Shown here: positions 1 through 6,052 of the stretch, one piece after another | Layout of the letters: the number at the start of each line of letters is the position of its first letter | Numbering within the stretch: the stretch's first letter is position 1 | NCBI GenBank assembly: GCA_007119835.1 | Contig: SKOX01000182.1 | Location: forward strand, 1-9,778 | DNA: 9,778 nt | Direction of reading: 5' to 3' | Origin: Paracoccaceae bacterium | GTDB taxonomy: Bacteria; Pseudomonadota; Alphaproteobacteria; Rhodobacterales; Rhodobacteraceae | Program-made: the position numbers and the translations under genes | Notes under the pieces: generated by a model | The model's database searches: none | What the model was told of the DNA's origin: nothing | What the model saw: only the letters and a program-made list of their open reading frames with translations

Positions 1-179
1 ACCGGCTCCGCATCATCGTCGTCGCGGAGGGCGTAGAGACGGCGGACGAGCTCGGCTGCCTCATGGAAATCGGCATCGTCCGCGTCCAGGGATTCCTCCT
101 GGCCCGCCCGCAGCTCGGCGGCCTCGTCCCGCCGGAGGTCCTACGCGCGGCCGCCGCCGCGCCAAGGCTCGCCTGCTAG
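1..179 (+). CDS. EAL-domain cyclic-di-GMP phosphodiesterase, C-terminal fragment
   Basis: The reading frame enters from the left edge (first full codon at base 3) and stops at TAG 177-179, so only the last 58 residues are present. They include VVAEGVET, the late EAL-domain motif carrying a catalytic glutamate, and then VQGFLLARP, matching the usual 'QGFLxGRP' end of the domain. EAL domains hydrolyse cyclic-di-GMP to pGpG in the cytoplasm and thereby affect motility and biofilm decisions. Only about 20 residues follow the domain, so it forms the C-terminus of its protein. Whether a GGDEF, PAS or membrane domain lies upstream cannot be seen. The next gene starts 119 bases later on the same strand, and I see no link in function. 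Family call is firm; activity of the full protein is unknown. Confidence 0.88.
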   Translation, partial: RLRIIVVAEGVETADELGCLMEIGIVRVQGFLLARPQLGGLVPPEVLRAAAAAPRLAC

Positions 180-284
180 ACCGGCCGCGCGCGTCTCCCC
201 CGGCACCGCAGGCCCGGCGCGAAGAGGTGGGCTTGCACCCCCTCGCCCGCGGGTGTTTGATCCTCCTCCAGGGAAGAGACGCGA

Positions 285-290
285 AAGGGA
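285..290 (+). promoter_or_regulatory. Ribosome binding site of the glutamate dehydrogenase gene
   Basis: AAGGGA lies 8 bases before the ATG at 299. This fixes the start and argues against the upstream in-frame extension that would add about 24 unrelated residues. Confidence 0.65.
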
Positions 291-298
291 CTGGATCC

Positions 299-1732
299 AT
301 GAACGCACCGCTGCGCGAGCCGAGCTTTCGCGAGTCCGTCGATCTGATGTTCAACCACGCGGCGCGGCTGATGGACCTCAGCCCGGGCCTCGAGGAAAAG
401 ATCCGGGTCTGCAACTCCACCTATGTCGTCCGCTTCGGCGTGCGCCTGCGCGGCGCCATCCATACCTTCACCGGCTACCGCTCGGTGCATTCCGAGCACA
501 TGGAGCCGGTAAAGGGCGGCATCCGCTACTCGCTTGCCGTCAACCAGGACGAGGTCGAGGCGCTTGCGGCGCTGATGACCTACAAGTGCGCCCTCGTGGA
601 GGTGCCCTTCGGCGGATCCAAGGGCGGCCTCTGCCTCGAGCCGCGCGACTGGAACGAGCACGAGATGGAGCTCATAACCCGCCGCTTCACCTACGAGCTC
701 GCCAAGCGCGACCTGATCCACCCCTCCCAGAACGTCCCCGCGCCCGACATGGGCACGTCGGAACGCGAGATGGCCTGGATCGTCGACCAGTACCGCCGCA
801 TGAACACGACGGACATCAACGCGTCCGCCTGCGTCACCGGCAAGCCGCTCAACGCCGGCGGCATCCACGGCCGGGTCGAGGCGACGGGGCGCGGCGTCCA
901 GTACGCGCTCAGGGAGTTCTTCCGCCACAAGGAGGACGTCGCCAAGGCCGGCCTCGACGGCGGGCTCGAGGGCAAGCGCGTCATCGTCCAGGGCCTCGGC
1001 AACGTCGGCTTCCACGCCGCGAAGTTCCTCTCCGAAGAAGACGGCTGCCTCGTCACAGCGGTCATCGAGCGCGACGGCGCGGTGTCGAACCCCGAGGGCC
1101 TCTCCATCGAGTTCCTCAAGGCCCATATCGGCGCCTGCGGCGGCGTGAAGGGCTTCCCCGGGGGCACCTACCACGAGGACGGCTCGGACTGGCTCGAGGC
1201 CGACTGCGACATCCTGATCCCGGCAGCGATGGAATCGGTGATCAATCTCGGCAACGCCGCCCGCGTCCAGGCGCCGCTGATCATCGAGGCCGCCAACGGG
1301 CCGATCACGAGCGGAGCCGACGAGATCCTGCGCAAGAAGGGCGCCGTGATCATACCGGACATGTACGCCAACGCCGGCGGCGTGACGGTGAGCTATTTCG
1401 AGTGGGTGAAGAACCTCAGCCACATCCGCTTCGGTCGGATGCAGCGCCGCCAGGAGGAGGCCCAGCACGCCCTCCTCGTCCAGGAGCTCGACCGCGTCGC
1501 CAAGACCGCCGGCCTCAAGCACGGCCTCTCCGAGAACTTCAAGGAGCAATACGTGCGGGGCGCAGGCGAGCTCGAACTCGTGCGCTCGGGGCTCGACGAC
1601 ACGATGCGCACCGCCTACCAGTCGATGCGGGAGGTCTGGCACAGCCGCAAGGACGTCGAGGACCTGCGCACCGCGGCCTACCTCGTCTCGATCGCGCGCG
1701 TGGCCGGGAGCTACCGCTCCAAGGGCCTCTGA
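299..1732 (+). CDS. gdhA: Glutamate dehydrogenase (Glu/Leu/Phe/Val dehydrogenase family)
   Basis: This 477-residue enzyme interconverts glutamate and 2-oxoglutarate plus ammonia in the cytoplasm, linking nitrogen metabolism to the TCA cycle. Visible motifs are VKGGIRYS (substrate-binding Lys72), MTYKCALVEVPFGGSKGG (Lys96 and Lys108), PAPDMGT with catalytic Asp150, the Rossmann loop GLGNVG (232-237), and PDMYANAGGVTVSYFEW near 353-369. The second Rossmann strand ends in an acidic residue (VIERDG, Glu257), which suggests NAD rather than NADP, but this is inference. The ATG at 299 is chosen because AAGGGA (285-290) precedes it by 8 bases; the frame stays open upstream to a GTG or earlier start without a comparable site. 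The segment between YFEW and DLRTAAY is about 85 residues, close to the animal enzyme and far longer than in clostridial enzymes. The gene appears monocistronic. The symbol is by family only. Confidence 0.95.
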   Translation: MNAPLREPSFRESVDLMFNHAARLMDLSPGLEEKIRVCNSTYVVRFGVRLRGAIHTFTGYRSVHSEHMEPVKGGIRYSLAVNQDEVEALAALMTYKCALVEVPFGGSKGGLCLEPRDWNEHEMELITRRFTYELAKRDLIHPSQNVPAPDMGTSEREMAWIVDQYRRMNTTDINASACVTGKPLNAGGIHGRVEATGRGVQYALREFFRHKEDVAKAGLDGGLEGKRVIVQGLGNVGFHAAKFLSEEDGCLVTAVIERDGAVSNPEGLSIEFLKAHIGACGGVKGFPGGTYHEDGSDWLEADCDILIPAAMESVINLGNAARVQAPLIIEAANGPITSGADEILRKKGAVIIPDMYANAGGVTVSYFEWVKNLSHIRFGRMQRRQEEAQHALLVQELDRVAKTAGLKHGLSENFKEQYVRGAGELELVRSGLDDTMRTAYQSMREVWHSRKDVEDLRTAAYLVSIARVAGSYRSKGL

Positions 1733-1749
1733 GGCCTGGCGAGGGTCTG

Positions 1750-1839
1750 TGAGGCCATGAGCGGCCTTGCAGCAACCTGTGACGCCTCGGGCGGCCCTGC
1801 AAGGACCGCTGAGGCAGTGCCCGGCCTCGTGCTGGCCGC
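1750..1839 (+). repeat. Three degenerate ~30-base tandem units between gdhA and the hydrolase gene
   Basis: Three successive 30-base blocks begin at 1750, 1780 and 1810, each with TGAGGC or TGACGC and each carrying CGGCC in its middle. Blocks 1 and 2 agree at 20 of 30 positions by eye, and blocks 2 and 3 at about 17 of 30. The stop codon region of gdhA (from 1730) begins with the same TGAGGC but is followed by only 20 bases. The period keeps TGA in one frame, so the units close the frame that later encodes the hydrolase. In such GC-rich DNA, chance similarity is a real alternative. Confidence 0.35.
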
Positions 1840-1941
1840 GCCCGTCCCCTGGCCCTATGCCTCGCCGTTCTGGCCCTCCTTGGTTGCGCGCGGCCGGCCG
1901 AGCTCGTCTTCGCACCCGATGCGGCGGCCACCGCAGCCGCG
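1822..1941 (+). other. Lipoprotein signal-peptide segment in frame with the hydrolase, lacking a normal start
   Basis: Read in the frame of the downstream hydrolase, this segment gives four arginines, then PLALCLAVLALLGC with the lipobox cysteine at 1885-1887, then a spacer running directly into the hydrolase. It has the order expected of a type II (lipoprotein) signal: charged, hydrophobic, LLGC. A TGA at 1810 closes the frame, and no ATG, GTG or TTG lies between it and the cysteine; CTG at 1849 is the only near-start. GTG codons at 1817 and 1829 are in another frame. Confidence 0.6.
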
Positions 1942-2910
1942 GTGGAGACGGTCCTCGTCGCCTCGAGCCGCGCGCCCGAGCCGGGCCCTGCGCTCTATGG
2001 CAATCGCGTCGGCGAGGAACTGAGCTTCGCGCGTTTCGAGATCGCGGTGCCGCCCGCCCACCGCGCCGGGCAGCCCGACCCGCGGCCGCACGCGCCGGGC
2101 GATCGCGAACGGCACTTCCTCGTCACAGAGGCGAGCCGCTTCGCCGACGCGCGATCCTTCGTCGGCGCGATCAACCGGCGCCTCGCCGCCCATCCCGAGC
2201 CCGACCGGCCGGCGGCTCTCTTCGTGCACGGCTTCCGCAACAGCTTCGCCGACGGCGTGCTCTACCAGGCGCAGCTTCAGGCGGACCTCGACCGCCACGG
2301 CGCCATCGTGCATTTCGCCTGGCCCGCCACGCCCTCGAGCCTCACCTACCTCCGCGACATCGACCGCGCACTCGCCTCCCGCGATGCCCTTGCGCGCACC
2401 ATTGATCTGCTCGCCAGTTGCGACGCCGACGAGATGATCCTCGTCGGCACCTCCCTCGGCGCCTTCCTGCTGATGGAGGCGCTCCGGACCATGGCCATGG
2501 CCGGGCACGACCCGGTCTTCGCCAAGATCGAAGCGGTCGTGCTCGTCGCCGCCGACATCGACCTCGACGTCTTCCGCAGCCAGGTGGATGCGGTGGCAGC
2601 GCGGGGCGTGCAGACGATCGCCGTGACTTCGCGCCGCGACCGGGCGCTGGGGCTCTCGGCCGCCCTTCGCGGGACGCGCCGGCGCGTCGGCTCCGCCCCG
2701 CCGGATGCCCTTGCCGGTCTACCGGTCACGATTTTCGACGTCTCCGCCCTTCCCGTCGGAGACAGCTACCGCCACCTGCTCCTCGCGCGCTCGCCTGACC
2801 TGATCCGCCTTGTCCGCATGGTCCACCAGTCCGAAGACCCCGACGCACGGCACGATGCCGCCAGGCGCCTCGGCGCCACGGTCCGTGCGGGCGCGGCCGA
2901 CGCCCCCTGA
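1942..2910 (+). CDS. DUF900/COG4782-type alpha/beta hydrolase, probable lipoprotein with unclear start
   Basis: This is a predicted serine esterase/lipase-like protein of unknown substrate. From GTG 1942 it has 322 residues. ALFVHGFRNSF near residues 92-102 is the oxyanion-side motif. VGTSLGAFLL holds the nucleophile Ser171 in a GxSxG elbow. VLVAADIDLDVF follows, and late GDSYRH probably carries the catalytic His. VLVASSR near the N-terminus resembles the conserved start of the mature domain in this family. GTG 1942 is the first ordinary start codon, but it has no ribosome binding site. The same frame upstream encodes an Arg-rich n-region, a hydrophobic stretch and LLGC, a lipoprotein signal (1822-1887). 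The true protein therefore probably starts upstream, through a rare start (CTG 1849), or the gene has a frameshift near 1817-1845. The mature protein would be lipid-anchored in the envelope. Family firm, start uncertain. Confidence 0.85.
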   Translation: METVLVASSRAPEPGPALYGNRVGEELSFARFEIAVPPAHRAGQPDPRPHAPGDRERHFLVTEASRFADARSFVGAINRRLAAHPEPDRPAALFVHGFRNSFADGVLYQAQLQADLDRHGAIVHFAWPATPSSLTYLRDIDRALASRDALARTIDLLASCDADEMILVGTSLGAFLLMEALRTMAMAGHDPVFAKIEAVVLVAADIDLDVFRSQVDAVAARGVQTIAVTSRRDRALGLSAALRGTRRRVGSAPPDALAGLPVTIFDVSALPVGDSYRHLLLARSPDLIRLVRMVHQSEDPDARHDAARRLGATVRAGAADAP

Positions 2911-2969
2911 TGCCCGGCGTCCTCCCTGCCGCGGCTTCGGCAACCCGTCGCCTGACGGCAACGGCGTTT

Positions 2970-3001
2970 GCGGCCGCCGCGGTGCCGTGGCAGGCGGCCG
3001 C
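2970..3001. repeat. 9-bp perfect inverted repeat (GCGGCCGCC / GGCGGCCGC) between two hydrolase genes
   Basis: The arms at 2970-2978 and 2993-3001 are exact reverse complements separated by 14 bases. Both contain the 8-base palindrome GCGGCCGC. The structure sits 12 bases before the likely start of the next gene at 3014. No T-run follows, so it is not a standard intrinsic terminator. It could fold in the mRNA and hide the translation start, or be a by-product of high GC. Confidence 0.4.
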
Positions 3002-3013
3002 GACGCCGTCCGC

Positions 3014-3655
3014 ATGGTGAGAGCAGTGTCCGCCCCGATACCCGACCTCCTCCTCGACGGCCCGAGCGGCGCCTCCGTCACACTCCTCCTCGCGCCCGGT
3101 GCCGGGGCGGGCGCGGCCTCTCCGGGCATGGCGGCCATCTCCGGAGCGCTCGCCGCCGAAGGTCTCCGCGTCGCGCGCTGGGAATTCGGCTTCCGCGCGT
3201 CCGGCCGGCCGCCGCCCCGCGCCGAAACCCTGGTCCCGGAGGTGGCCGCCGCCCTCGATGTTCTCGGCGCGGCTGGGCCCGTCGTGATCGGCGGCAAGTC
3301 GATGGGCGGCAGGGTCGCCTCGCTGGCTGCCGATCCGCTGCGCGCGCAGGGCCGCATCGCGGGCCTGCTCTGCCTCGGCTATCCGTTCCATCCGCCGGGC
3401 CGGCCGGAGCGCCCGCGCACCGCCCATCTCGCGGCCCTGCAGACCCCCACGCTCATCGTGCAGGGCACGCGCGACCCCTTCGGCATGCCCGACGAGGTCG
3501 CGGACTACGCGCTGTCCGCGGCGATCGCGCTCCACTGGCTCGATGACGGCGACCACGACCTCAAGCCGCGCAAGCGCCTCACCGGGCTCAGCCATGCCGA
3601 CCACCTCGCCGCGATGGCCGCCCGCGTCGCCGCCTGGACCCGTTGCCTGCCGTGA
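3014..3655 (+). CDS. KANL3/Tex30-like alpha/beta hydrolase (COG3571 type)
   Basis: This 213-residue cytoplasmic predicted hydrolase has no known substrate. It opens with the short strand and LLLAPGAGAG turn typical of this small family. GGKSMGGR holds the nucleophile Ser96, LGYPFHPPGRPE follows at about 121-132 and is very characteristic of the family, TLIVQGTRDPFG carries Asp154, and DGDHDLKPRK carries His181, so the full Ser-Asp-His triad is present. No signal peptide is seen. ATG 3014 gives the expected family length; GTG 3017 and GTG 3026 are possible, and no start has a clear Shine-Dalgarno site. The frame remains open further upstream, but that part has no family resemblance and overlaps the previous gene. 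Its stop TGA overlaps the GTG start of the xthA remnant (GTGA), so the two were once translationally coupled. The family assignment is confident, the role unknown. Confidence 0.88.
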   Translation: MVRAVSAPIPDLLLDGPSGASVTLLLAPGAGAGAASPGMAAISGALAAEGLRVARWEFGFRASGRPPPRAETLVPEVAAALDVLGAAGPVVIGGKSMGGRVASLAADPLRAQGRIAGLLCLGYPFHPPGRPERPRTAHLAALQTPTLIVQGTRDPFGMPDEVADYALSAAIALHWLDDGDHDLKPRKRLTGLSHADHLAAMAARVAAWTRCLP

Positions 3656-3913
3656 CGATCGCCGCCTTCAACGTCAGCAACGCCACGAAGCGGCTGCCGA
3701 ACCTCCTCGACCGGCTCGCGCAGGCCGAACCCGACGTTGTCTGCCTGCAGGAGATCAAGACGCCGGCGCGCGCGTCCGGCCGCGGCCCTCGAGGCCGCCG
3801 GCTACGGTGCAGTCCGGCGCGGCCAGGCCGCCTGGAATGGCGTCGGCATTCTTGCCCGTCGACGCGAGCCGTCCTCATCCGCGAACAGCCTGCCCGGCGA
3901 TCCGCACGAGGGA
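3652..3913 (+). pseudogene. xthA: Exodeoxyribonuclease III remnant, frameshifted and truncated
   Basis: Exonuclease III (xthA) is an AP endonuclease and 3'-5' exonuclease in base-excision repair, normally about 260 residues. Here the first frame gives TIAAFNVSNATKRLPNLLD and then PDVVCLQEIKT, which holds the metal-binding glutamate of the LQE motif. Near 3763-3775 the homology jumps to another frame, which reads RPAAALEAAGYGAVRRGQ and then WNGVGILAR. At about 3869-3888 a short piece reads better in the first frame (VLIRE), and LPGDP continues in the second frame, which suggests more indels. Only about the first 90 residues are recognisable. The catalytic Asp/Asn pair and C-terminal SDH of the family are absent, because tusA begins converging within 60 bases. 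The loss of two thirds of the protein cannot be a sequencing error. The GTG start overlaps the upstream stop. Confidence 0.82.
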
Positions 3914-3973
3914 CCAAGCGCCGGCTCCAGGGTGGAGCTGGGCACGCTTGGGAGGGAGGCGGCCCCGGGCGGG

Positions 3974-4207
3974 CTAGCCGCCCTTGCGGATGAGGTATTC
4001 GTGCTCGGGATGCGCGACCTCGCGCTGCGCGACGAGGCCGTGGCCCTGCTCGGCGCAGAAATGCGGCACGTCGACGAGGGCCGCCGGATCGTCGGCGAGG
4101 ACGCGCAGCACCTGGCCCGGCGCGAGGGCGGTCAGGCGCTTTCGCGCCTTCAGGACCGGCAGCGGGCAGAGGAGCCCGCGGGCGTCGAGTTCGGCATCCC
4201 ACTGCAT
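3974..4207 (-). CDS. TusA/SirA-family sulfur carrier protein
   Basis: This 77-residue protein is complete and of normal family length. LDARGLLCPLPVLKARKRL carries the hallmark CPxP motif with the active Cys14 at the start of the first helix. Family members accept a persulfide on this cysteine and hand it on in tRNA thiolation, molybdenum-cofactor work or sulfur oxidation; a cytoplasmic location is expected. Which of these applies here is not visible, so I give no tusA symbol. ATG 4207 fits the family, although no clear Shine-Dalgarno site precedes it. The gene diverges from ccdA 117 bases away, and a thiol-electron transporter next to a thiol carrier suggests a shared redox or sulfur theme (inference). 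Downstream, it converges on the xthA remnant. Small inverted repeats around 3968-3983 overlap its stop codon. Confidence 0.92.
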   Translation of the reverse strand: MQWDAELDARGLLCPLPVLKARKRLTALAPGQVLRVLADDPAALVDVPHFCAEQGHGLVAQREVAHPEHEYLIRKGG

Positions 4208-4324
4208 CGGCGCCGGTCTAGTCGCCGGTGCGGGGACTTGTCCACGCCATTGTGACGCCGCCTCGGGTGACGTCTGCCGCGAAGCCCGCTACGACAGGGT
4301 GCGGAGAATCGTCGGGACCAGTGC
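4208..4324. promoter_or_regulatory. Divergent intergenic region of the TusA-type gene and ccdA
   Basis: Promoters for both diverging genes should lie in these 117 bases, but I see no convincing -35/-10 pair. A 7-base direct repeat CGCCGGT occurs at 4211-4217 and 4223-4229, a 12-base period, just upstream of the TusA-type start. It could be an operator half-site pair or chance. GGGA at 4314-4317 lies 7 bases before the ccdA ATG and is a weak ribosome binding site. Confidence 0.4.
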
Positions 4325-5077
4325 ATGTTCGGCATCGACCTCTGGGACGCCACACTCATGCCGGCCCTCGCCATTGCGATGATGGCGGGGGTGCTGTCGT
4401 TCCTGTCGCCCTGCGTGCTGCCGATCGTGCCGCCCTACCTCGCCTACATGGCGGGTGCCTCGCTCGAGGATGTCGACCGCCAGACCGGAGCGGACCGGCG
4501 GATCGCGCGCACCGCGCTCTTCTTCGTGCTCGGGCTGTCGACGGTCTTCCTGATGCTGGGGCTGGCGGCGTCGGCCTTCGGCAGCCTGTTCCTGCAGTAC
4601 CAGCGGGAGATGGCCATCCTCGCGGGCATCGTCATCGTCGGGTTCGGGCTGCACTTCCTCGGGGTGGTCCGGATCCCGATCCTCTACCGCGAGGCGCGCC
4701 TCGACGCGCGGGCCGATACCGGGACCCCGTTCGGCGCCTATGTCCTCGGGCTCGCGTTCGCCTTCGGGTGGACGCCCTGCATCGGGCCGGTGCTCGGGAC
4801 GATCCTCGCGCTCGCGGCGCAGGACGGGTCGGTGGGGCGGGGCATGACCCTGATGGGGTTCTACGCGATCGGGCTCGGGGTGCCGTTCCTGCTCGCCGGG
4901 CTGTTCCTGCGGCGGGCGATGGGGCTGATGAGCCGGATGAAGCGGCACATGGCGACGATCGAGCGGGCGATGGGGCTCCTGCTGCTCGGGGTCGGGATCG
5001 CGCTGCTTACCGGCTGGTTCACCCAGTTCTCGTTCTGGCTGCTCGAGACCTTCCCGGCGCTGGCCCTGATCGGCTGA
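4325..5077 (+). CDS. ccdA: CcdA, cytochrome c biogenesis thiol-electron transporter
   Basis: CcdA carries reducing equivalents from cytoplasmic thioredoxin across the inner membrane to periplasmic thiol-disulfide proteins, needed for haem attachment to c-type cytochromes. This 250-residue protein has the usual length and is almost entirely membrane helices. The paired motifs are SPCVLPIVPPYLAYMAG (Cys30) in the first helix and FGWTPCIGPVLG (Cys152) in the fourth, which together form the redox pair. There is no fused thioredoxin or N-terminal DsbD domain. A positively charged loop (REARLDARAD) lies at about 122-131, between the two halves. ATG 4325 places the first helix about ten residues in, as usual. 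The divergent neighbour is a TusA-family sulfur carrier. Downstream, the gene converges with the minus-strand operon with 83 bases between. Family assignment is firm. Confidence 0.95.
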   Translation: MFGIDLWDATLMPALAIAMMAGVLSFLSPCVLPIVPPYLAYMAGASLEDVDRQTGADRRIARTALFFVLGLSTVFLMLGLAASAFGSLFLQYQREMAILAGIVIVGFGLHFLGVVRIPILYREARLDARADTGTPFGAYVLGLAFAFGWTPCIGPVLGTILALAAQDGSVGRGMTLMGFYAIGLGVPFLLAGLFLRRAMGLMSRMKRHMATIERAMGLLLLGVGIALLTGWFTQFSFWLLETFPALALIG

Positions 5078-5160
5078 CGCCGGCAGGGCGCGGCCGGTCC
5101 ACGTCTGGACAGCAAGAAATTCCTCTCAGACACAATCGGCTCGGCGGCGTATACCGTTTC
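5078..5160. other. Convergent gap between ccdA and the ribbon-helix-helix gene
   Basis: This gap should hold transcription ends for both strands. A short hairpin GTCCA-CGTC-TGGAC is visible at 5097-5110, and another, AACCCG-TCCGCC-CGGGTT, at 5163-5180 overlaps the stop codon of the minus-strand gene. Neither is followed by a clear T-run, so neither is a confident intrinsic terminator. The stretch near 5111-5160 is AT-richer than its surroundings. Confidence 0.35.
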
Positions 5161-5439
5161 TTAACCCGTCCGCCCGGGTTCGCGGGACGCCGGCGGCGCT
5201 GGCGTGGCAGCCGGCACGCGGTCGCGGTACCAGCGCAGGACGTAGAGGCGGATCGCGCCGGCGAGGCCGGTGTCGGTCCCGCGGCCCGCGTCGATCTCGG
5301 CGGCGAGCGCGTTGAGGGCCTTGCCCTCGGCAGCGGCGATCTCGCGGAAGGCGGCCCAGAACTCGGGCTCGAGCGAGACCGAGGTGCGGTGCCGGCGCAG
5401 GGTCAGCGAATGCTTCTCGGGCCGCCCGCCTCCGCTCAA
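5161..5439 (-). CDS. RHH_4-type ribbon-helix-helix protein
   Basis: This 92-residue protein begins with a short polar lead, then TSVSLEPEFWAAFREIA at about 19-35, the beta-strand plus first helix of a ribbon-helix-helix fold of the alphaproteobacterial RHH_4 type. ALNALAAEIDAGR (41-53) and AGAIRLYVLRWYRDR (60-74) form the later helices. Such proteins usually dimerise and bind DNA, but no target is known for this family. The start is TTG 5439, and its TTGA overlaps the TGA stop of the methyltransferase, so translation is probably coupled. No other start gives the full fold: the next upstream candidates lie inside the methyltransferase. The C-terminal 18 residues are Pro/Ala-rich and probably disordered. 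It is the last gene of the fumC run, and autoregulation of that run is only a guess. Confidence 0.82.
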   Translation of the reverse strand: MSGGGRPEKHSLTLRRHRTSVSLEPEFWAAFREIAAAEGKALNALAAEIDAGRGTDTGLAGAIRLYVLRWYRDRVPAATPAPPASREPGRTG

Positions 5440-6047
5440 GGCAGGCGCCAGGCGACGTGGACGTGGAAGCGTTGCTCGGCGCCTCCCGGCGTGCGGTGCA
5501 AGGCCGGGAAGGACTCGCGCGTCGTGAAGCCCGGCCAAAGGAAGGCCTCGAACTCCGCCTGGCCGTAGCGCCTGACGGGCAGGCCGCTGCACATGGTCGG
5601 GCCGTCGGGGGCGAAGGCCGAGAGGATTGCGACGCTTCCCGGCTCTGTGCCGGCGAGGAGCGCGCGGCGGTAGCCGTCGCGGTCGGCCGCCTCGGTCAGG
5701 AAGTGCAGCACCGCCCGGTCGTGCCAGAGGGCATAGGCGCGGTCCGGCGTCCGTTCGGCGATGTCGGCCACCACCCACGCCACCGGCCCGACGCCGGTCC
5801 CGACCTTCGCCCGCGCCACCGCCTCGGCGGAAATGTCGAGCGCCGTGACGTCGCGGTAGCCGGCCGCGACCAGCGCCGGGATCAGCCGCGTCCGGCCCGA
5901 GCCCACGTCGAGGAGGGCCGCCGCGCGGTCGGGGACGTGGCGCGCGATCAGCGCGACGCGGTCACGGGCGTCGGCCTCGAACCACGAGACGGCGTCCTCG
6001 GCCTTCTCGGCGTAAACCGTGTCCCAGTGCGCCCGGCGGTCGGTCAT
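5436..6047 (-). CDS. Class I SAM-dependent methyltransferase
   Basis: This 203-residue predicted small-molecule methyltransferase has an unknown substrate. HWDTVYAEKAEDAVSWFE at the N-terminus is typical of the subgroup. LLDVGSGRTRL (45-55) is SAM motif I, ALDIS (Asp71) ends the second strand and should bind the ribose, and WVVADI (about 91-96) is the third strand region. WHDRAVLHFLT (108-118) is highly characteristic of a family often labelled 'class I SAM-dependent methyltransferase' or trans-aconitate-like; the latter label is weak evidence of activity. ATG 6047 is chosen because GAGGAG (6056-6061) precedes it by 8 bases. GTG 6056 would overlap that site, although its GTGA overlap with the DUF4169 stop is tempting. 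It sits between DUF4169 and the RHH gene, five bases after the former and overlapping the latter. Confidence 0.88.
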   Translation of the reverse strand: MTDRRAHWDTVYAEKAEDAVSWFEADARDRVALIARHVPDRAAALLDVGSGRTRLIPALVAAGYRDVTALDISAEAVARAKVGTGVGPVAWVVADIAERTPDRAYALWHDRAVLHFLTEAADRDGYRRALLAGTEPGSVAILSAFAPDGPTMCSGLPVRRYGQAEFEAFLWPGFTTRESFPALHRTPGGAEQRFHVHVAWRLP

Positions 6048-6052
6048 GCGCG

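Noticed and set aside
176..1915. A long minus-strand open frame of 579 codons across the glutamate dehydrogenase gene
   Set aside because: It is antisense to an enzyme with a complete set of family motifs. Its translation is low-complexity Ala/Arg/Val/Asp without domains, as expected from the complementary frame of GC-rich DNA.
1757..2405. Alternative plus-strand frames beginning at ATG 1757 or TTG 1767
   Set aside because: They lack family motifs and run out of frame with the hydrolase core. They matter only as possible original starts before an indel.
2810..3013. N-terminal extension of the KANL3/Tex30-like hydrolase to ATG 2810
   Set aside because: It would overlap the upstream hydrolase by about 100 bases and add a Pro/Arg-rich segment with no resemblance to the family, whose members begin near the LLLAPGAGAG strand.
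3924..3938. Small hairpin GCTCCA-GGG-TGGAGC after the xthA remnant
   Set aside because: Six pairs with a three-base loop and no T-run are within what chance gives in this composition.
4228..5568. A 446-codon plus-strand open frame overlapping ccdA and the genes after it
   Set aside because: Its translation over ccdA is Arg/Gly/Ala-rich noise, and it runs antisense into the RHH and methyltransferase genes. ccdA in the other frame has both conserved cysteines and membrane helices.
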